The translations under genes were made by a program, and so were the position numbers. A DNA stretch of 34,293 bases from an uncultured Acidobacteriota bacterium (GTDB lineage Bacteria; Acidobacteriota; CAIWXX01): NCBI GenBank assembly GCA_903916735.1, contig CAIWXX010000095.1:1-34293 (forward strand). The letters are read 5' to 3'. Below are positions 1 to 7,474 of this stretch, one piece after another. The notes under the pieces were generated by a model. The model was not told where the DNA came from. It did not search any database and saw only the letters and a program-made list of their open reading frames with translations. Each line of letters opens with the position of its first letter. Positions within the stretch are counted from its first letter, which is position 1.

Positions 1-983
1 AGCGCAAAAGCCTTCTTCGATTCTTCCAGGCCATGGCCTTTGTGATGCGCCGAGAGGAGTTCAGAGCTGCCTGTTTCGACTCCGATCATCATAAAGTGGC
101 AACCCGCTCGTTTCGCGGCGATGATAATTTCTTCGTCGAGATTATCAACCCGGCACTGGCCAAACCATGAAAAACAACCCATTTTCTCAAGCTCCCGACA
201 ATAGAATAAAAACCTTTCTCGCCACGCCGTGAGGACGTTATCCATGAAATAAATCTCAGGGATCTGCAGCCGTGCGAGCTCCTGAAATTCTTCACACACT
301 TCATCGGGATCACGATATACCAAAGGAAACCGGCCTTCGATGCAGTAATCACATTGATAGGAACAACCGAAGCTGGTCAGAGTCCGGGCGAGCGGATGAC
401 GCTTTGCCTGCGGCACCTTATAGCGTGACAGAGGAAAGGCCGTGTGCTGAGGAATCCCACATCGAAAGTTTTTTTTCTTCTTGGCGGGGAAACGCTGTAT
501 CCGGCCATTTTCTCTCAAGAGGAGCCCTTCCAGGCTCATCCTATCCCCAGCGACGAGATGCGCCATCGAATCCGAAATGAACTCCAGAAGGATACCGTCA
601 ATGGCTGAACAGGAAGCCATGATGTCTTCGCCCCAGAAAGTCAGGTTCCCGCCGCTTCCATAGATGTGTGCACCAGTCCGACTTTTTAAATTGGTGATGA
701 ATGCCAAATCCTGATCGATCGAAGCGGGACCGGTAATAAACAGAACGACATCGGGCTTGAGTGCCTCCGCTGCATCGAGCGCATCGGTTGGGTTGAGTCG
801 TTCAGCCGTCGCATCGAGCACCGATATCTCGGCGCAATCCCTCAAGATGCCGCTCTGGACGACAAGATCGATCGGCGGCCAATAATAATCCGCCTTGGAT
901 GAATAGCTGCAATAATTATCCCGTATGTAGATTCCTGGGCCGGGAGGGACGAGGAGAAGGACCCGAGGCTTCCTGGTTGACAT
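1..983 (-). CDS. B12-binding-type radical SAM protein (3' end cut by window edge)
   Basis: The reading frame opens at the ATG at 983 and runs off the left edge, so 327 residues of an incomplete protein are visible. The cluster CSYQCDYC at residues 207-214 is the CxxxCxxC motif that holds the radical SAM 4Fe-4S cluster. The roughly 200 residues before it resemble the N-terminal cobalamin-binding-like domain of B12-type radical SAM enzymes, although I see no DxHxxG cobalamin ligand motif. The sequence YFMDNVLTAW (about 50 residues after the cluster) and GVETGSSELL further on are typical of the TIM-barrel half. It starts 9 nt after the stop of the upstream GT2 gene, so the two are probably one operon. 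Members of this family methylate or rearrange lipids, sugars and natural products; the substrate here is unknown. A run of eight A's lies in the coding strand at 469-476. Confidence 0.85.
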   Translation of the reverse strand, partial: MSTRKPRVLLLVPPGPGIYIRDNYCSYSSKADYYWPPIDLVVQSGILRDCAEISVLDATAERLNPTDALDAAEALKPDVVLFITGPASIDQDLAFITNLKSRTGAHIYGSGGNLTFWGEDIMASCSAIDGILLEFISDSMAHLVAGDRMSLEGLLLRENGRIQRFPAKKKKNFRCGIPQHTAFPLSRYKVPQAKRHPLARTLTSFGCSYQCDYCIEGRFPLVYRDPDEVCEEFQELARLQIPEIYFMDNVLTAWRERFLFYCRELEKMGCFSWFGQCRVDNLDEEIIIAAKRAGCHFMMIGVETGSSELLSAHHKGHGLEESKKAFA

Positions 984-992
984 GATGCCGGA

Positions 993-1778
993 TCAAGAGC
1001 CTGTGTTCTGTGGCGGCCGAGGCTTGGCCGTCGTTACCCGGATGGTATGTGCAGTGCACGATTCTTTTTTAAGCCGATGGAGCTCAGGGGAAAGTCGGAT
1101 CATTTCCTTCAGCATCCGCAGAACCACCGGGAGACTGGTCAAGGTGGATGAGCCACGTGTCCGGGGAAAATAGTCGACACCGATCTGCACAATCCTCATC
1201 TTCTGACGGAGAGCTCGAATAAGAATCTCCGCGTCGATGAAGCTGCCTTCGGATTTCAAATCGAGCTTCCTGAGTGCTTCCAGGCGGAAGAGCTTGAAAG
1301 CGAAATTGACATCGCGCAAATGAAGCCCGAAGAGGAGATGGAGAAGCAGGTTATAAACATAGGATTGGAAGGTGCGCCACCAGCCCTCGCTGTGCCTGTC
1401 ATGCCTGTAGGCGGACATGATATCGGCCCGGCGAATCGCTCGAAAGGCTCTCGGTATCTCGTGCAGATCGAAGGGGAAATCAGCATCGGAATAAAGCACC
1501 AGTGATTTTGTCGCTGCGGAGAAGCCCGATTTCAAGGCGCCGCCGAGCGAGTGATTCCCGGCATGGTGGATGACGTTAATCCGCGGATTACCAGCGGACA
1601 TCCGATCCAAAATGGCGCCCGTCGAGTCGGTCGATGCATCATCCACAACGACGACTTCATAATCGGGATAATGCCGGCTCAGGTAGGCGACTGTCTCATT
1701 GAGCAGCTCCTCGACAGTTTCCTCCTCGTTAAACATCGGATAAACAATCGTGAGACTCGGCGGATTAGTATGAGGCAT
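993..1778 (-). CDS. GT2 family glycosyltransferase (dolichyl-phosphate-mannose-synthase-like)
   Basis: This 261-residue protein is a cytosolic GT-A fold glycosyltransferase of family 2. It shows the N-terminal IVYPMFNEEE strand, the nucleotide-binding VVVVDDAST motif (residues 43-50) and a metal-binding DAD at 98-100. Length and motifs fit the polyprenyl-phosphate hexosyltransferase branch, which moves a sugar from a nucleotide donor to a lipid phosphate. No membrane segments are evident, unlike GtrB-type enzymes. A GGAAG Shine-Dalgarno-like element lies about 10 nt before the ATG. The gene is first in the leftward operon and is followed after 9 nt by the radical SAM gene, suggesting both act on the same glycolipid. 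Donor and acceptor cannot be read from the sequence. Confidence 0.88.
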   Translation of the reverse strand: MPHTNPPSLTIVYPMFNEEETVEELLNETVAYLSRHYPDYEVVVVDDASTDSTGAILDRMSAGNPRINVIHHAGNHSLGGALKSGFSAATKSLVLYSDADFPFDLHEIPRAFRAIRRADIMSAYRHDRHSEGWWRTFQSYVYNLLLHLLFGLHLRDVNFAFKLFRLEALRKLDLKSEGSFIDAEILIRALRQKMRIVQIGVDYFPRTRGSSTLTSLPVVLRMLKEMIRLSPELHRLKKESCTAHTIRVTTAKPRPPQNTGS

Positions 1779-1802
1779 CGATGACGACTTCCACTTCCTT
1801 CA

Positions 1803-1815
1803 AGGCCTGATTATA
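1803..1815 (-). promoter_or_regulatory. Extended -10 promoter for the GT2 / radical SAM operon
   Basis: On the minus strand the consensus -10 hexamer TATAAT (complement of 1810-1815) is preceded by TGC, giving the extended -10 form TGnTATAAT, which does not need a good -35 box. Transcription would start near 1803, about 25 nt before the GT2 ATG at 1778. Confidence 0.6.
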
Positions 1816-1844
1816 GCAGAGCCCAATTCTGAGTGATGATTCAT

Positions 1845-1872
1845 TTGATCACAAGCACCATACATGCATAAT
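1845..1872 (+). promoter_or_regulatory. Candidate promoter for the ChbG-like deacetylase
   Basis: TTGATC (1845-1850) and CATAAT (1867-1872) are separated by 16 bp, a reasonable housekeeping-sigma pair. A start near 1879 would leave a leader of about 115 nt before the deacetylase ATG. This is a motif match only. Confidence 0.35.
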
Positions 1873-1993
1873 GGAATGATGAGCAATCTTGATCACTGCA
1901 ACCTTGAGCCTGTGACACAACTGACTTTGAGAATACAGGTCATTTTTGCGAAACGGGTGAAATGCCGGCGTTCCTTGCTCATGAAGAAAGATC

Positions 1994-2827
1994 ATGCCTA
2001 AGAAAATCATCATCAATGCGGACGATTTCGGTTTCTCGACTGGAGTGAACGCAGGCATCATCGAATGCCTTGAGAGCGGCCTCATTCGCAGCGCCACCAT
2101 CATGGCCAATACGCCGGGTGCCGAAGAAGCCGCATCGTATGCAAAAGCTCACCCCGAATTCGACTTCGGTCTTCACCTCAACCTGGTCTGGGGCCGACCG
2201 ATCAGTGAAAAGCCCGCGACTCTCTGCGCCCCGGACGGTTCGTTCCTTCCACCACTACGCTTGCTCAAAAGTCTCATCACGGGCGCGGTCGATCAGATCG
2301 ATCTAGAGAATGAGATCAGAGGCCAACTGGCGTTTTGCTGCGATCGTGGAGTGCGGATGACTCACGCCGACAGCCACAAGCATTTCCATGTTTTCAGGCC
2401 CGTCTACAGGGCGCTGACGAAGGTCGCTGCTGAATTTGGAGTGAGATCGTTCCGGCTGCCACGCGAGATTCCGATTGCTCGATCGCGCTTCTTCTGGAAG
2501 GCACGCCTCCTGCGTATGCTTTCCCGTGGCCTCGCCCATCATCTTGACCGAACGAATCTAATGCACCCTCAATATTTCTATGGAAGCGCATTAATGGGTG
2601 CATCATTCACAGAAGATCATCTGGTTCGTGTGCTCCGGCAACTCCCGCCGTCAATCACTGAACTCATGGTTCACGTCGGCAGGCCGGAAGCGTCATTTCG
2701 TGAGATGGATCCATATGTCGAATGGCGCGGGCAGGAGATTGATGTTCTTAAGAGCACCTCAGTGCGTGAGGCCATGGCATCAGCCGGTATTGAACTGAGT
2801 GACTTCAGAGCTCTCCAAGCTCTCTGA
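1994..2827 (+). CDS. ChbG/YdjC-family (HpnK-like) carbohydrate deacetylase
   Basis: The 277-residue product begins with the family signature IIINADDFG. The expected metal and catalytic residues are present: the Asp pair D10-D11, H61 in GLHLNL, and H124 with H128 in the THADSHKHFH segment. Known members remove acetyl groups from N-acetylated sugars: ChbG acts on chito-oligosaccharides and HpnK on N-acetylglucosaminyl bacteriohopanetetrol. The protein is presumably cytosolic, since no signal peptide is seen. It is transcribed away from a GT2/radical SAM pair and converges with the next GT2 gene, leaving 16 nt between stop codons. Together these suggest deacetylation of an amino sugar on a glycolipid or glycan precursor, but the substrate is not determined. 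Confidence 0.9.
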   Translation: MPKKIIINADDFGFSTGVNAGIIECLESGLIRSATIMANTPGAEEAASYAKAHPEFDFGLHLNLVWGRPISEKPATLCAPDGSFLPPLRLLKSLITGAVDQIDLENEIRGQLAFCCDRGVRMTHADSHKHFHVFRPVYRALTKVAAEFGVRSFRLPREIPIARSRFFWKARLLRMLSRGLAHHLDRTNLMHPQYFYGSALMGASFTEDHLVRVLRQLPPSITELMVHVGRPEASFREMDPYVEWRGQEIDVLKSTSVREAMASAGIELSDFRALQAL

Positions 2828-2843
2828 CTCATACGCGGCTCGA

Positions 2844-3599
2844 TCAGGTGGTCGAAGCTTTGTCGCCGTCCCGCCGAAAGTAGTCGCCGCGTGAAAGCAT
2901 TTTTTCCAGCCAAAGATAGAGAACGATGAACAGGTACCGGCCTCCCATCTCTTTGATCTTGAGCTTCGAAATTCCTGAGATCCGTCCGTGCCACTGTATC
3001 GGAATGACGGCGAACGAATACCCACGGATGATCGCCTTGAGAGGCATCTCGACGGTCAGATTGAAATGCGGGGAGATGAGAGGCTGAATGCCGTCGATGA
3101 CATTTCGCTTGTAGCCTTTAAATGCATTTGTCGTATCGTTTAATGAGACACCGAAAAGGAGCCTGATGAACCAGTTGGCGATGCGATTGATGATCAGCTT
3201 GTGCGATGGATAGTTGATGACCTTGGACCCTCGCATGAAACGGGATCCGAAGACACATTCGTACCCTTCCTGGAATTTCCTGTGGTACGCGAGGATATCC
3301 TCCGGCACATCCGAATGATCGCCCATGACGATGACAGCGGCATCTCCTCTATAAGCCTCAAGCCCGGATCGGACAGCGTATCCAAAACCCGGAGGCATCC
3401 TATTTTCTACTGCCTTCATGCGCGTGTCGCCGGCTGCCATTTCGCTGAGCAGCTCGCCAGTCCTGTCGATACTGTGATCATTGACGATAATGATCTCATA
3501 ATCGATCTTGGCCGAATCGAGTGTACGATGGATCTGATCCACCGTCTTTTGGATGGATCCCTCCTCGTTGTGCGCTGGTATTATGATGGATATTTTCAC
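2844..3599 (-). CDS. GT2 family glycosyltransferase (DPM1/polyprenyl-phosphate type)
   Basis: The start is a GTG at 3599 that overlaps the TGA stop of the upstream epimerase gene (GTGA, 3596-3599), a sign of translational coupling. The 251-residue product has ISIIIPAHNEEG, IIIVNDHSIDRTGE and the acidic MGDHSD motif (D94 and D97), as in dolichyl-phosphate mannosyltransferase-like enzymes. It lacks obvious membrane helices, so a soluble or peripheral enzyme that charges a polyprenyl phosphate with a sugar is likely. It is the third gene of a leftward operon after two sugar-nucleotide SDR enzymes, which may make its donor. Confidence 0.88.
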   Translation of the reverse strand: MKISIIIPAHNEEGSIQKTVDQIHRTLDSAKIDYEIIIVNDHSIDRTGELLSEMAAGDTRMKAVENRMPPGFGYAVRSGLEAYRGDAAVIVMGDHSDVPEDILAYHRKFQEGYECVFGSRFMRGSKVINYPSHKLIINRIANWFIRLLFGVSLNDTTNAFKGYKRNVIDGIQPLISPHFNLTVEMPLKAIIRGYSFAVIPIQWHGRISGISKLKIKEMGGRYLFIVLYLWLEKMLSRGDYFRRDGDKASTT

Positions 3600-4702
3600 A
3601 ATATCCCGATTCGTCGCAATTCAGCTTCAGCCTGATGATAGAGATCGATTGCTTCTTCGGTCTCCGCCCATTTGATAAGCTCCTCGATCCCCTCTTTGAG
3701 GCTGATTTTTGGGGTGAATCCCAAAACGTCTCGTATTCGTGTCATGTCGGCGAAGCAGTGGCGAATGTCGCCGGCTCTGAATTCGCGAGTGATCCTGGGT
3801 TCGATAGCAGAATTGCACGCTGATGCCATCGTGCGCGCCAGCTCTCCAATCTCGGTTGGTTGGCCGCTTCCGACATTGAAGCAGTCAGTCGGTTGCTTTT
3901 CGCATTCAAGAGCGAGCCGGATCGCGCGAACAGCATCATGGACCGATATGAAATCCCTGGTCTGCCTGCCATCCTCGTAAACAACCGGCGGCTGAGCGTT
4001 TTTTATGCGAGCCAGAAAAATAGCTGTGACACCGGTGTACGGATTCGAGAGCGACTGGCGTGGGCCATACACATTGAAAAAACGTAGCACGGTTACCGGG
4101 ATCGAATGCAGCTTGCCCAGATTTGTTCCCATTCTCTCCTGGTCAAACTTTGTGAGAGCGTAGATAGAGCCGATATTTTGAGCGGCACTTTCAGGGGTCG
4201 GAATCGGCGCGAGCGGTTCGCCCGTCTCCGGACAAATAGGTTCCCAACCAGATTTCTCGATCTGTGCCTTTGTTCGAATGGAAGGTCTGACCAGATCCTC
4301 GTCTGAACGTTTATAAAGACCTTCGCCATAACAGACCATGGAACCGGGGATGACAATCCTTGGGTGATGTCCTTGTTTGATGAGGAGGTCGAAGAGAACG
4401 GCCGTGCCGAGGCAATTGGATTCAACGTAACGTTGGACTTCGTAGTTGGATTGGGCGACTCCCACTGCGGCAGCCAGATGCGCAACCGCATTCACGCCGT
4501 CAAGAGCCGTCGTCATGGCCTCACGATCGCATACATCGGCATGCATGAATTCCGCCTCGCGGTTCAAGTACGACGGTATTCGCCCTCGATGGACCTGCGG
4601 AGTCAGATTATCTAGAATGCGAACAAAGTGGCCCTCGTGTACAAGCGCGTCGGCCAAATAAGATCCGATGAACCCTGCTCCGCCTGTGATCAGAACTCTC
4701 AT
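3596..4702 (-). CDS. Extended SDR NAD-dependent sugar-nucleotide epimerase/dehydratase
   Basis: I place the start at the ATG at 4702 (MRVLITGG), because it puts the Rossmann motif TGGAGFIG at residues 6-13 and forms an ATGA overlap with the upstream gene (4699-4702). The product is 368 residues. S121 in IPGSMVCYG and Y181-x3-K185 (YALTK) complete the catalytic triad. An insertion at about residues 136-175 contains [16 protein letters not shown] associate this kind of insertion with dTDP-L-rhamnose 4-epimerase-like enzymes of O-antigen clusters, so a 4-epimerase on a deoxysugar nucleotide is the best guess. The enzyme would act in the cytosol on an NDP-sugar. It is sandwiched between another SDR and a GT2 gene, coupled by 4-nt overlaps on both sides. 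Confidence 0.88.
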   Translation of the reverse strand: MRVLITGGAGFIGSYLADALVHEGHFVRILDNLTPQVHRGRIPSYLNREAEFMHADVCDREAMTTALDGVNAVAHLAAAVGVAQSNYEVQRYVESNCLGTAVLFDLLIKQGHHPRIVIPGSMVCYGEGLYKRSDEDLVRPSIRTKAQIEKSGWEPICPETGEPLAPIPTPESAAQNIGSIYALTKFDQERMGTNLGKLHSIPVTVLRFFNVYGPRQSLSNPYTGVTAIFLARIKNAQPPVVYEDGRQTRDFISVHDAVRAIRLALECEKQPTDCFNVGSGQPTEIGELARTMASACNSAIEPRITREFRAGDIRHCFADMTRIRDVLGFTPKISLKEGIEELIKWAETEEAIDLYHQAEAELRRIGIL

Positions 4703-5754
4703 TGTGCGTTCTTGGAGTGTCGATCGGTTTCGACTCGCACCATCTCCTCCAAGATGTCCGGGAGCTTTCGTGTGACGGACCAACCGGGGTAATGCGATTT
4801 CAACTTGGATAGATCGCTGATGTAGCAGATGTGATCTCCAGAACGATTTGTTTCGACATACGAGCGATTGAGTTTGCGACCCAACATTTTTTCCAACGTG
4901 TCGATGGCTTCCAGAATGGAGATGCTATTCTCACGGCCTCCGCCCAGGTTGTAAACTTCCGCCGATCGAGGCTTTTTGATTAACTCGTGCATGGCCATGA
5001 TGACGTCATGGCTGTGTATATTGTCCCGAACCTGTTTCCCTTTATACCCGAATATCTTGTATTCCCCGTCATTGATAGCGACTTTCACAAGGTAGGATAA
5101 AAATCCATGCAGCTCGACTCCGCTGTGCGCCGGGCCCGTGAGGCAGCCTCCGCGGAGGCACACCGTCGGCATTCCGAAATACCGGCCGTACTCCTGGACG
5201 AGGATATCGGCGGCCAGCTTTGAAGCGCCGAAAAGGCTGTGCTTTGACCTGTCGATCCGCATGTCTTCCGAAATTCCATCGCGGCCATCTGCGTATTCCC
5301 ATCGAGTGGGCAGTTCCTTGAGCGGCAGATCGTTGGGGGCGTCTCCATACACCTTGTTTGTGCTCATGAAAACAAAAGGGCTCTCCGGCGCATGGCGGCG
5401 CGCGGCTTCAAGCAGGTTAAGCGTCCCGGTTGCATTCGTTTCGAAGTCGTCGAAGGGCATCTTCGCGGCCAGATCATGTGATGGTTGAGCGGCACAGTGA
5501 ATGGTCGCATCGATTCGATGTGATGCATAGAAATCGAGGATGGATTGACGGTCGCGGATATCGATGGCATGGTGTTCAAACCGTCGAGTGCTTGCAGCAA
5601 GATTTTGCAGATTCCATGTCGTATCGCCGCCTGGTCCGAAGAAATATTGCCGGAGGTTGTTGTCGATTCCGTATGTCGATTGCCCCTGTTGATCGAAAAA
5701 TCGTACGGCTTCGGATCCGATGAGTCCACTGCTACCGGTGATGAGCATGTTCAT
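4699..5754 (-). CDS. Extended SDR, CDP-paratose 2-epimerase-like
   Basis: The start is set at the ATG at 5754 ([10 protein letters not shown]), which places TGSSGLIG at residues 6-13; longer frames only add a non-conserved tail. An AGGA element lies just upstream. The 351-residue product carries [20 protein letters not shown] and [14 protein letters not shown], which I recognise from proteins annotated as CDP-paratose/CDP-tyvelose 2-epimerase-like. The usual catalytic Tyr of YxxxK is Phe here (F175, with K179), in HSLFGASK. Either the whole subfamily uses Phe or the reaction differs from a classical SDR. It is the first gene of the leftward three-gene operon and supplies a sugar nucleotide for surface glycan synthesis. 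Confidence 0.85.
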   Translation of the reverse strand: MNMLITGSSGLIGSEAVRFFDQQGQSTYGIDNNLRQYFFGPGGDTTWNLQNLAASTRRFEHHAIDIRDRQSILDFYASHRIDATIHCAAQPSHDLAAKMPFDDFETNATGTLNLLEAARRHAPESPFVFMSTNKVYGDAPNDLPLKELPTRWEYADGRDGISEDMRIDRSKHSLFGASKLAADILVQEYGRYFGMPTVCLRGGCLTGPAHSGVELHGFLSYLVKVAINDGEYKIFGYKGKQVRDNIHSHDVIMAMHELIKKPRSAEVYNLGGGRENSISILEAIDTLEKMLGRKLNRSYVETNRSGDHICYISDLSKLKSHYPGWSVTRKLPDILEEMVRVETDRHSKNAQ

Positions 5755-5776
5755 TGTATTCCTGCTTCCGGCCCAT

Positions 5777-5805
5777 TTAGTAGCGTCTCCGCCCAGAGAA
5801 GTCAA
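5777..5805 (-). promoter_or_regulatory. Candidate promoter for the SDR-SDR-GT2 operon
   Basis: On the minus strand TTGACT (complement of 5800-5805) and TACTAA (complement of 5777-5782) are 17 bp apart. The -35 is close to consensus, while the -10 is a weak match. It lies about 22 nt before the SDR start, giving a very short leader. Confidence 0.35.
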
Positions 5806-5879
5806 CAGAATTGTTGAGTAAACGAGCCGGGCTTGGATTTGTCGCCGGCCGTTCCAATTCTCGAATGCGGGCATTGCAT

Positions 5880-5908
5880 TTGCTAGAGATGCGCTGGATG
5901 TGTAGAAT
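5880..5908 (+). promoter_or_regulatory. Promoter for the HNH endonuclease gene
   Basis: TTGCTA (5880-5885) and TAGAAT (5903-5908) are separated by exactly 17 bp. Transcription would begin near 5916, about 20 nt upstream of the ATG at 5935. This is a good match to a housekeeping promoter. Confidence 0.55.
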
Positions 5909-5934
5909 ATGGCGATTTATTGAGATCCAAACAT

Positions 5935-6480
5935 ATGAGTTTCGCTCCGGCATTACTCTTGAACGCCACCTATGAACCTCTACGGGTCATTGCATGGCAA
6001 AAGGCCATTCGTCTGCTCTGCCAGGGAAAGGTGGAGGTTGTCGAGGAATATGATCAGGAGATCAGATCCGTCTCGATCACTTTCAAGTTGCCCGCTGTCT
6101 TGCGGCTTCTATCATTCATCCGCATCAAGCCGCCGGCCAGCTGGGTCAAGTTTTCCAGAGCGAACATCTATGCTCGAGATGATCACCGCTGCCAATATTG
6201 CGGAAACAGGTACCGTATGGAGGATCTCACGTTTGATCACGTTGTACCGGTGGCACTCGCCGGCGAGAAGCGTTGGGAGAACATCGTGACCTGTTGCATC
6301 GATTGCAACCGGAAGAAGGGCGGCCGGACGCCGGAACAGGCCGGGATGAGCCTCATCCGGAAGCCGGAACGCCCAGGGTGGTTGCCTCGCATTACGGCCA
6401 AGCTCACCATACGGTCGACGCCCGACTGCTGGCGCGACTACCTCTACTGGAATATCGAGCTCGATAGCGACGACCCGTGA
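5935..6480 (+). CDS. HNH endonuclease family protein
   Basis: The ATG at 5935 gives MSFAPALLLNATYEPL, matching the conserved LNATYEPL start of a widespread small HNH family; a longer TTG start at 5920 is less likely. The 181-residue protein has a zinc ribbon (CQYCG paired with CCIDC) around the HNH core: D-H in LTFDHVVP, then N in RWENIV and N-R-K-K-G. The HNH fold cuts DNA with a metal ion, but the cellular role of this family is unsettled. Members are often single chromosomal genes rather than restriction enzymes. It has its own promoter and no methylase or phage neighbour, so it is probably an unrelated gene that separates the two glycan operons. Confidence 0.85.
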   Translation: MSFAPALLLNATYEPLRVIAWQKAIRLLCQGKVEVVEEYDQEIRSVSITFKLPAVLRLLSFIRIKPPASWVKFSRANIYARDDHRCQYCGNRYRMEDLTFDHVVPVALAGEKRWENIVTCCIDCNRKKGGRTPEQAGMSLIRKPERPGWLPRITAKLTIRSTPDCWRDYLYWNIELDSDDP

Positions 6481-6552
6481 TGGCTGGACTTTGAGCATGG
6501 AGAGGTCGCTGGTCCATCCATGTGATAGGGCGATGTCGGCCTGAGATTCCTC

Positions 6553-6569
6553 GGTCGCCCACGGCGACC
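6553..6569. other. Short perfect hairpin in the HNH-wzm intergenic region
   Basis: GGTCGC (6553-6558) and GCGACC (6564-6569) form a perfect 6-bp stem with a 5-nt loop, 72 nt after the HNH stop. No T-run follows, so it is not a classical terminator. Confidence 0.3.
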
Positions 6570-6673
6570 TTAGAATGGCTGCTGATGGATGGCATGCCAC
6601 GTTTATTTGGCACATGCTGAAAATGCCGACTTTCTGCGTCCAGCAACGATTTTGATCTCTGTCTGCACTTTGC

Positions 6674-6702
6674 TTGGTACGCCGCACCTGCGATGCTATA
6701 CT
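6674..6702 (+). promoter_or_regulatory. Promoter of the wzm-wzt operon, predicting a leaderless transcript
   Basis: TTGGTA (6674-6679) and TATACT (6697-6702) are exactly 17 bp apart. The expected start point, 6-8 nt after the -10, is 6708-6710, which coincides with the wzm ATG at 6710. No Shine-Dalgarno sequence is present in the seven bases between. Confidence 0.6.
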
Positions 6703-6709
6703 TCGTCCC

Positions 6710-7471
6710 ATGTTCATGAGGCTCTTGCGCGATCTCGTTGTGAAGGACCTTCAAGCTCGATACCAGACATCGGCGATGGGATTTTTCTGGTCAATCATCA
6801 ATCCTCTCATCATGGTGCTTCTCTTCACGTTCTTCTTCTCTCACTTCCTTCGCATTTCTCCACCGCCGGGTGTGCATAGCTATGCATTGTTCGTCCTGAG
6901 CGGGATCCTGCCGTGGTTCGCCGTCCAGGAAGCCCTGACCCGCTCAGCCAGTTCCATTCTCGATAACAGCTCGCTTGTCAAAACCGTCAAATTTCCATCA
7001 GTCATTTTCCCTCTCTATCTGGTGATTTCGGGGATCATCAACGAGGCGATTGGAATTGTATTGCTTCTTGTCTTTGCCGTTTACTGGCAGGGATCCATCG
7101 GTTTGGTTTTTCTGCTCATTATCCCGGTCCTGGCATTGCAGGCATTGTTCTCACTGGGCTTGGGATGCATCGTGGCGACGCTTCAGGTTTACGTCCGCGA
7201 TACGATGCAGCTCCTGGGCGTCATCCTCCTCGTGTGGATGTATATGACCCCGATTTTTTATCCGGCTGACATTATCCCGCCGAAATATTTATTCGTTCTG
7301 ACTTTCAATCCTCTCTACTATCTGCTCTCAATTTACCGATCTCTGTTGCTGCGTTTTGAACTGCCTCGCGCTCAGGACCTGTTGGTCTTCTCGGCGATCA
7401 GCTTCCTTAGTTTTTATGTCGGGCTCTATGTTATCCGCAAGCGTGGCCGGAGCCTCGCTGATCTGGTTTGA
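6710..7471 (+). CDS. wzm: Wzm-type ABC-2 permease of a polysaccharide exporter
   Basis: The start is taken at the ATG at 6710 (MFMRLLRDLVVKDLQ); an in-frame TTG further upstream lies in the -35 box and is rejected. The 253-residue protein has the amphipathic N-terminus of ABC-2 polysaccharide permeases followed by about six membrane helices. It forms the inner-membrane channel through which a completed polyprenyl-linked glycan crosses, powered by the ATPase encoded 3 nt downstream. No Wzx/Wzy pair is visible nearby, so this exporter is likely the route for the glycan made by the surrounding glycosyltransferases. TagG/KpsM-type capsule or teichoic-acid permeases are the alternative, but the partner's C-terminal domain favours O-antigen type. 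Confidence 0.88.
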   Translation: MFMRLLRDLVVKDLQARYQTSAMGFFWSIINPLIMVLLFTFFFSHFLRISPPPGVHSYALFVLSGILPWFAVQEALTRSASSILDNSSLVKTVKFPSVIFPLYLVISGIINEAIGIVLLLVFAVYWQGSIGLVFLLIIPVLALQALFSLGLGCIVATLQVYVRDTMQLLGVILLVWMYMTPIFYPADIIPPKYLFVLTFNPLYYLLSIYRSLLLRFELPRAQDLLVFSAISFLSFYVGLYVIRKRGRSLADLV

Positions 7472-7474
7472 AAT

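Noticed and set aside
1-2827. A true hopanoid (hpn) cluster
   Set aside because: The GT2 enzyme lacks the membrane segments of HpnI and no cyclase or other hpn genes are visible; only the chemical logic is comparable.
5935-6480. Restriction-modification or homing system around the HNH gene
   Set aside because: No methyltransferase, intron or phage gene adjoins it, and the family is a common stand-alone chromosomal gene.
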